In this document: one piece after another, positions 37,859 through 42,619 of the stretch | Layout of the letters: every line of letters starts with the position of its first letter | Numbering within the stretch: position 1 is the stretch's first letter | Assembly: GCA_035573895.1 (NCBI GenBank) | Contig: DATLZR010000041.1 | Span: 1-42,619, forward strand | From: Blastocatellia bacterium | Lineage (GTDB): Bacteria > Acidobacteriota > Blastocatellia > HR10 | Direction of reading: 5' to 3' | Length of the DNA: 42,619 bases | Translations under genes and position numbers: made by a program | Notes under the pieces: generated by a model | The model's database searches: none | What the model was told of the DNA's origin: nothing | What the model saw: the letters and a program-made list of their open reading frames with translations, nothing else

Positions 37859-39022
37859 CTAAAGGTCGGCTCCCGTGCGGAGACGCTTGAGGACGGAAAG
37901 CTGGTTGAGCGTCTGTTCGGCGAGCTTCAGCGCTCGTCGCGTTCCCGCCCATACCACGCGCGTGAGGGCCTGGTCGTAGGGTACAAACTCGTACTCGGTG
38001 TGTTCCCGAGGATCAAGCTCGATTTTTCCTGGCTCACCCGGGAGCTCCGCCGCAAACGTGTGCTCGCGGACGATAACCGGTTGGGGAAGTGACAAATCCG
38101 GCAGAAGTTCTGGTGCAATGGCAAAAGCATGAATGTAGGGCAGCCGATGAAGGGGCGGGCACTGGTCCTTCAGGCCGGTTTCTTCGGCAACTTCACGGAT
38201 GGCGGCTGCCGGTGGCGATTCCCCCGGTTCAATGAATCCGGTCACTGGTTGCCAGAATCCTCCCGCTTCAGCACGCCGTTTGAAAAGAAGATAACGGTTA
38301 TCCGGCAGCGAGCGAAGGATTACCATGACAGATTCACGATCAATCGGTTTCACGAAGGGCCTACGATTGAATACCTGGCCGAAGTGGCCGATAAGAGCTG
38401 ACTCGACCTGGTCGAAGGAGACGTGCTGCCCGCAGACCCTTTCCATCGAGGTCATGCGAACTCCGCTCAGCCCGCAGGGGACAATCAGGTCAAAGGGTGA
38501 AAGGTCATTGGCAACATTCAGAGCCAAACCGTGTCGCGTGATCCAGCGGCTGAGGTGAACTCCGATGGAGGCGATTTTTTCTCCTCGGACCCAGACGCCC
38601 GTTCGACCTGCCTCTCGATGGGCCTCGATACCAAAATCCGCCAATGTGCGGATGATGACCTCTTCCAATAAGCGCAGATAATGATGGACGTCCCGCTCCG
38701 CGCCCCGAAGTTGGAGGATGGGATAGGCAACGAGCTGACCCGGCCCGTGGTATGTTACAGCTCCCCCCCGATCCGTTTGAACTACATCTATCCCGAGTTC
38801 GCGCAGCCTCTCAAGTGGACAGAGAATCTGCCGGGATGCCTTCTGAGCGGCACTTCTGCCCACTGTGATCACCGGAGGATGCTCAAGGAGCAGGATTGTA
38901 TCGGGTACGGCTCCACGCTGACGCTCCTGTTCGACAAGCCGTTGAATGAGTAAACCGTCTTCGTACTCAACCAACCCCAGTCTCCGAACAGCCAGAAGAC
39001 CGTCTTCATCCCACATGCCCAC
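37859..39022 (-). CDS. LipB octanoyltransferase fused to a Nudix hydrolase
   Basis: 387 residues. Residues 1-220 are LipB: LEHPPVITVGRSA, then TDRGGAVTYHGPGQLVAYPIL, with the conserved Lys 149 (RGEKIASIGV) and Cys 183 (LIVPCGL) of the cysteine/lysine acyltransferase. LipB moves octanoyl groups from acyl carrier protein to lipoyl domains. Residues 225-387 are a Nudix domain with an intact box (residues 262-284) and resemble the NudB/dATP pyrophosphohydrolase branch. The Nudix substrate is unknown. The start is GTG 39022 with GGGAG upstream (ATG 39016 is an alternative). It sits 2 bp behind the lipoylated E2 gene, whose product is a LipB client. Confidence 0.92.
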   Translation of the reverse strand: MGMWDEDGLLAVRRLGLVEYEDGLLIQRLVEQERQRGAVPDTILLLEHPPVITVGRSAAQKASRQILCPLERLRELGIDVVQTDRGGAVTYHGPGQLVAYPILQLRGAERDVHHYLRLLEEVIIRTLADFGIEAHREAGRTGVWVRGEKIASIGVHLSRWITRHGLALNVANDLSPFDLIVPCGLSGVRMTSMERVCGQHVSFDQVESALIGHFGQVFNRRPFVKPIDRESVMVILRSLPDNRYLLFKRRAEAGGFWQPVTGFIEPGESPPAAAIREVAEETGLKDQCPPLHRLPYIHAFAIAPELLPDLSLPQPVIVREHTFAAELPGEPGKIELDPREHTEYEFVPYDQALTRVVWAGTRRALKLAEQTLNQLSVLKRLRTGADL

Positions 39023-39024
39023 GA

Positions 39025-40407
39025 TTACTCCCGGCTGATGTCGAAAGTCTCCAGGAAGCGCTTGATATGAGACATAAACTGGTCGGCAACAGCTCCATCA
39101 ATGAGGCGGTGATCAAACGTCAGCGCAAAGTACGCCGTGGGACGAATGGCAAGAGCATCGCCCCTGTCCGTCTCGATAACTACAGGACGCTTGGCAATCT
39201 GACCAACACCGAGGATGGCGACTTGAGGCTGGTTAATGATGGGAGTTCCGAAAAGCGAGCCGAAAAGACCGGGATTGGTGATGGTGAATGTTCCTCCTTG
39301 AACGTCCTCCGGTTTGAGTTGCTTAGCTCGGGCTCGTGTGGCGAGATCGGAAATGGCTTTGGCCAAGCCCACGAGACTTTTTTCATCCGCGTTTTTGATG
39401 ACGGGAACGATCAGTCCCCAATCCAGAGCGACGGCGATGCCGATGTTGATGTCCTTTCGATAGATGATCTTGTCCTCGGCGACCGATGCGTTGAGAATGG
39501 GGAAGGCCTTGAGCGCGTCAACGGTGGCGCGGGTGATAAACGGGAGGTAGGTTAGATGAATCCCGTGTCGCTTCTGGAATTCCTCGCGCAACTGGCGGCG
39601 AAGCTCTTCGACCCGGGTCATGTCAATCTCAAAGACCGTCGTCACGTGGGCTGAGGTGCGCTGGCTCAGGATCATGTGCTCGGCGATCTTTTTGCGCATG
39701 ACGGTCATGGGAACGACCTCGACGCGCTCACCTTCAAAGGTCACCCCGCTCACAGCAGGCCGCTCAGGCTCGATAGGTTCGGCGGGAACTGGGCTGACAG
39801 AAGCCCTCCGGTTTTCGATGTAGCTCAAGACATCTCGTTTGGTAATGCGGCCCCCCATTCCCGTTCCCTGGATGTGCGAGAGATCAATGTTATACTCTCG
39901 TGCGAGTTTGCGGACCACAGGAGAGGCACGCAACCCAGGCGCAGAAACACCAACCGGAGCTGGTTGTTCCGGGACGGAAATTGTAATTGGCTTTTTCTGC
40001 TTCTCCCAGGGATAAGGTTCAAGCGTGAGCCTGCGCTCTGGTGTTTCTCGTTTGGGCGGCGTTGCTGACAGGGAAGGGGACGAGGGCAACGTAGCGGCGG
40101 TATGCGTGCTTGGCTCAGGTCTCGGTATCGAAGAAGCAGTAGGGGGACCTGCTGCTGATGACACCTCAGCTTCCGTCTCCAGTCTGGCCACGACTGTCTT
40201 GATTGGGACGGTTTCTCCCTCTGCCACGAGAATCTCCGCCAGAATCCCTTCCGCCGGCGATGGGATCTCCGCGTCGACTTTGTCTGTGGAGATCTCAAAT
40301 AGCGGTTCGTCCCGCTTTACCCGTTCGCCGGGTTTCTTGAACCACTTCGTAATGGTTCCTTCCGCGATACTTTCCCCCATCTGGGGCATGATGACGTCTA
40401 CTCTCAC
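39025..40407 (-). CDS. 2-Oxoacid dehydrogenase E2 component (dihydrolipoamide acyltransferase)
   Basis: 460 residues. The lipoyl domain carries the lipoylated lysine in ISTDKVDAEIPSP (Lys 43). A Pro/Ala/Ser-rich linker follows, then the E3/E1-binding peripheral domain (RASPVVRKLAREYNIDLSHIQGTGMGGRITKRDVLSYI) and the acyltransferase domain with HRLIDG (His 433, Asp 437). It passes an acyl group from lipoate to CoA. The sequence fits pyruvate or branched-chain complexes and cannot decide between them. The start is GTG 40407 with GGAGGGG upstream. A gap of 108 bp separates it from E1beta, which is the loosest joint in the operon. Confidence 0.94.
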   Translation of the reverse strand: MRVDVIMPQMGESIAEGTITKWFKKPGERVKRDEPLFEISTDKVDAEIPSPAEGILAEILVAEGETVPIKTVVARLETEAEVSSAAGPPTASSIPRPEPSTHTAATLPSSPSLSATPPKRETPERRLTLEPYPWEKQKKPITISVPEQPAPVGVSAPGLRASPVVRKLAREYNIDLSHIQGTGMGGRITKRDVLSYIENRRASVSPVPAEPIEPERPAVSGVTFEGERVEVVPMTVMRKKIAEHMILSQRTSAHVTTVFEIDMTRVEELRRQLREEFQKRHGIHLTYLPFITRATVDALKAFPILNASVAEDKIIYRKDINIGIAVALDWGLIVPVIKNADEKSLVGLAKAISDLATRARAKQLKPEDVQGGTFTITNPGLFGSLFGTPIINQPQVAILGVGQIAKRPVVIETDRGDALAIRPTAYFALTFDHRLIDGAVADQFMSHIKRFLETFDISRE

Positions 40408-40515
40408 AGTCCCCTCCGGTTATGGATAGAGATTAGCATGGACCACAAGGCCGATCCGCGTCAGTCGGACCCCGTCCAGTACGGAATTCTCACAATGTCC
40501 TGGCATGATCGCCTG

Positions 40516-41490
40516 TCAGTAGAGCGCCAGCCACCGGGCTGCCGCCACGATTTCCTCCACCTGAGGAAGGAAGAACTCCTCCAACGGAGGGCTGTACGGA
40601 ACGGGAGTATCCGGAGCGGTGACGCGGAGAATAGGGCCATCAAGATACTCGAATACGCGCTCCGTGATGCGTAGGGCAATCTCTCCAGCAATGCCGCCGG
40701 TTCGTGTGTCTTCATGGACAATGAGAACCTTTCCCGTCTTCGCTGCCGATGACAGGATGGTTTCGTCATCCAAAGGAAGGAGCGTTCTGAGATCAATGAC
40801 TTCTGCATCTATTCCCTCAGCAGCAAGCTGATGGGCCGCGTCCAATGATTTGTGGAGCATCCAGCCGTAGCTGATGATCGTCAGGTCCTTTCCCGGCCTC
40901 CGAATCGCCGCTTTACCGATCGGGACGATATAGTCCTCTTCGGGAACCTCTTCTTTGATCCTTCGGTAGAGGTATTTGTGCTCAAAGTAAAGGACGGGAT
41001 CTTCATCCCGGATGGCCGCCTTGATCAAACCCTTTGCATCATACGCCGTCGCCGGTTCAACAATCTTCAGGCCAGGCGTATGGAAGAAATAGGCTTCCAC
41101 GTTCTGCGAGTGAAAGGGACCCCCATGGACGCCACCACCGCAGGGACCGCGGACAACGATGGGAACACCAGCACCCCAACGGTAGCGTGACTTCGCCGCC
41201 ATGTTGGTAATCTGATCGAAGGCGCAGGAAATAAAGTCAATGAATTGCATCTCCGCAACAGGACGCATTCCGAGAAGAGCTGCGCCAATGGCAGCTCCGA
41301 CGATGGCAGCTTCCGAGATGGGCGTGTCTATGACCCGTTCCTCTCCAAAATGCTCAAGGAATCCCTCGGTCACCTTGAACGCACCACCGTAGACCCCAAT
41401 ATCCTCGCCGAGGAGAAATACCCGTTCGTCCCGTTCCATCTCTTCCCATAGCCCTTGACGAATCGCTTCCAGATACGTGAGAACCGCCAT
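40516..41490 (-). CDS. 2-Oxoacid dehydrogenase E1 component, beta subunit
   Basis: 324 residues. It forms the alpha2beta2 E1 with the upstream gene product and builds the thiamine-diphosphate site. LTYLEAIRQGLWEEMERDERVFLLGEDIGVYGGAFKVTEGF and PISEAAIVGAAIGAALLGMRPVAEMQFIDF are standard for the PdhB/BkdA2 family, and the C-terminal half has VIDLRTLLPLDDETI and the GGIAGEIALRI region. AGGAGGA overlaps the end of the E1alpha gene, so the pair is translationally coupled. Pyruvate and branched-chain 2-oxoacids are both possible substrates. Confidence 0.95.
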   Translation of the reverse strand: MAVLTYLEAIRQGLWEEMERDERVFLLGEDIGVYGGAFKVTEGFLEHFGEERVIDTPISEAAIVGAAIGAALLGMRPVAEMQFIDFISCAFDQITNMAAKSRYRWGAGVPIVVRGPCGGGVHGGPFHSQNVEAYFFHTPGLKIVEPATAYDAKGLIKAAIRDEDPVLYFEHKYLYRRIKEEVPEEDYIVPIGKAAIRRPGKDLTIISYGWMLHKSLDAAHQLAAEGIDAEVIDLRTLLPLDDETILSSAAKTGKVLIVHEDTRTGGIAGEIALRITERVFEYLDGPILRVTAPDTPVPYSPPLEEFFLPQVEEIVAAARWLALY

Positions 41491-41493
41491 CAG

Positions 41494-42549
41494 TTATGTC
41501 CTCCGGTATGTTGGTTCGCGTTCAAGCGATGGGGGAAAAGAACCAACCCCCTCATAGTAAACATCCTGGAGTGCGATTGAGGGATCAGGCATCGGGGACT
41601 GTTCGGCGTACCGGAGGTCGTGCTCCACCTCGGCGTCAATTCGTGAGTCAATCCCAGCGAGATCATCTTCTGAAGCCAAATTGTTCTCCCTGAGATAGCG
41701 GACGAGGCGATCAATGGGATCCTTTTGCCGCCAGTGCTCGAAAAGTTCGGCCGGCACATACCGGGCATCGTCGTGCTCGGCATGACCGCGCATGCGGAAT
41801 GTCTTGACCTCCAGAAGTGTTGGACCAAGTCCCTGGCGCGCCCTTTCAACGGCTCGGCGCGTTGCTGCGTAAACAGCCTCTACATCATTGCCATCAACAG
41901 TCTCGCCGAAGATACCGTAACCGATGGCCCGATCAGCGATATTCTCGATGGCCATTTGCTTGTGCTTGGGCGTGGAATACGCGTACCCGTTATCTTCTGC
42001 GACTACAATCAAGGGTAGTTTGAAAACCGCCGCGAAGTTCAGACCCTCGTGGAACACTCCGGTACTCGTTCCACCGTCGCCAATGTAAGTCAGTGCAACC
42101 GATCGGAGGCGTTTCATTTTCGAGGCAAGAGCAATACCAGCCATGACGGGAATGAGGTCCCCAAGGTGGCTGATGGGGGGAATGATCCCCCGTTCCACAC
42201 TGCCGAAGTGAACCACTGAATCCTTACCTCGTGTCGGACTCGTCCCCCGCGCCATATATTGCGTGAATATCTCCCAGGGCTTGACGCCACGAACCAGAAG
42301 TGACCCGAGATTGCGAATCATCGGGGCGATGAAGTCTCCGGGTTCAAGGGCATATGCGCTTGCGACGGATTCGCCTTCCTGTCCAAGACTGCGATAAAGC
42401 CCACCGACGATCTTCCCCTGGCGGTAAAGGTGTGTGAGCCTCTCCTCAATCGTTCGGGTGAGTTTCATGTAGTAGTAAATCTCAAGCAGTTGTTCTCTTG
42501 TCAGTATCCCCATGCCTTCTTTGTCCTGTCCTTGGGCGGGATTTGTCAT
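41494..42549 (-). CDS. 2-Oxoacid dehydrogenase E1 component, alpha subunit
   Basis: 351 residues from ATG 42549. The thiamine-diphosphate motif reads YIGDGGTSTGVFHEGLNFAAVFKLPLIVVAEDN, with GDG and the closing Asn that ligate Mg2+ and diphosphate. LTRTIEERLTHLYRQGKIVGGLYRSLGQEGESVASA is the family N-terminal part, and TFRMRGHAEHDDARYVP contains the phosphorylation-loop region of E1alpha. The frame extends to 42588, but that part overlaps the promoter. ATG 42513 (MGILTREQ) is a plausible alternative with AGGA upstream; ATG 42549 has no ribosome-binding site and would be nearly leaderless. First gene of the five-gene operon. Confidence 0.94.
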   Translation of the reverse strand: MTNPAQGQDKEGMGILTREQLLEIYYYMKLTRTIEERLTHLYRQGKIVGGLYRSLGQEGESVASAYALEPGDFIAPMIRNLGSLLVRGVKPWEIFTQYMARGTSPTRGKDSVVHFGSVERGIIPPISHLGDLIPVMAGIALASKMKRLRSVALTYIGDGGTSTGVFHEGLNFAAVFKLPLIVVAEDNGYAYSTPKHKQMAIENIADRAIGYGIFGETVDGNDVEAVYAATRRAVERARQGLGPTLLEVKTFRMRGHAEHDDARYVPAELFEHWRQKDPIDRLVRYLRENNLASEDDLAGIDSRIDAEVEHDLRYAEQSPMPDPSIALQDVYYEGVGSFPPSLEREPTYRRT

Positions 42550-42559
42550 AGGGGCTGAA

Positions 42560-42588
42560 ACTATAGCGGAATTCGATAGAAGGAGCAA
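42560..42588 (-). promoter_or_regulatory. Promoter of the 2-oxoacid dehydrogenase operon
   Basis: Minus strand TTGCTC (42588-42583), 17-nt spacer, TATAGT (42565-42560). The hexamers are identical to those before yggS. Transcription should start about 3-5 nt before ATG 42549, or 40 nt before ATG 42513. Confidence 0.55.
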
Positions 42589-42619
42589 GAGTGGGTTAGC
42601 GGGGGGGGTGTTTGCTGTG

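Noticed and set aside
42596-42615. G-run at the window end as a regulatory tract or G-quadruplex
   Set aside because: A single G-run cannot form a quadruplex alone, and the flanking sequence is cut off.

Overview
The window is 42.6 kb of gene-dense bacterial chromosome with moderately high G+C. It carries LPS genes (lpxK, waaA, an LptF-LptG fusion, an O-antigen ligase-like protein), so the organism has an outer membrane. A chorismate dehydratase points to menaquinone made by the futalosine route. The LptF-LptG fusion, the LipB-Nudix fusion, pyruvate phosphate dikinase and the general gene content would suit Acidobacteriota. That placement is inference from gene content and no phylogeny was run. 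I see no insertion sequence, prophage, CRISPR array or rRNA.

Layout. Positions 1-8175 (+) hold a surface-polysaccharide cluster: a 5'-truncated Gfo/Idh/MocA oxidoreductase, a SAM methyltransferase, an O-antigen ligase-like membrane protein and four GT4-type glycosyltransferases, several joined by ATGA overlaps. A convergent phosphoribosyltransferase (-) and a zinc-ribbon membrane protein (+) follow. Positions 10.0-14.0 kb (+) are translation genes: rplM-rpsI, then rpsB-tsf-pyrH-frr behind a leader that may fold as a pseudoknot. A convergent stand-alone Clp-type AAA+ ATPase (-) comes next. Positions 15.5-20.8 kb (+) carry yggS-yggT-DUF167-small unknown, mqnA and a large PKD/OmpA outer-membrane protein, followed by greA (+) and convergent thiC (-).

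Positions 23.6-26.0 kb (+) hold an S41-type protease homologue that appears to have lost both catalytic residues, a 633-bp region without a gene, and a Nudix hydrolase. Positions 26.1-32.3 kb (-) read recO-ppdK-waaA-lpxK. A tRNA-Phe (+) sits between recO and the convergent purL (-). purL and efp are transcribed divergently from overlapping promoters. Positions 35.5-42.5 kb (-) form a tight operon: 2-oxoacid dehydrogenase E1alpha-E1beta-E2, a LipB-Nudix fusion and the LptF-LptG fusion.

How the genes work together. The last operon puts a lipoyl-dependent complex next to the enzyme that starts lipoyl attachment. lpxK and waaA build the lipid A-Kdo core and LptFG extracts finished LPS, while the first cluster may supply the outer glycan. 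Points that most deserve a second look are the degenerate S41 protease, the LipB-Nudix and LptFG fusions, the D2-only AAA+ protein with an IGF tripeptide at the ClpP-loop position, the rpsB leader, EF-P with Asn at its tip, and promoters that sit so close to start codons that leaderless mRNAs are expected.
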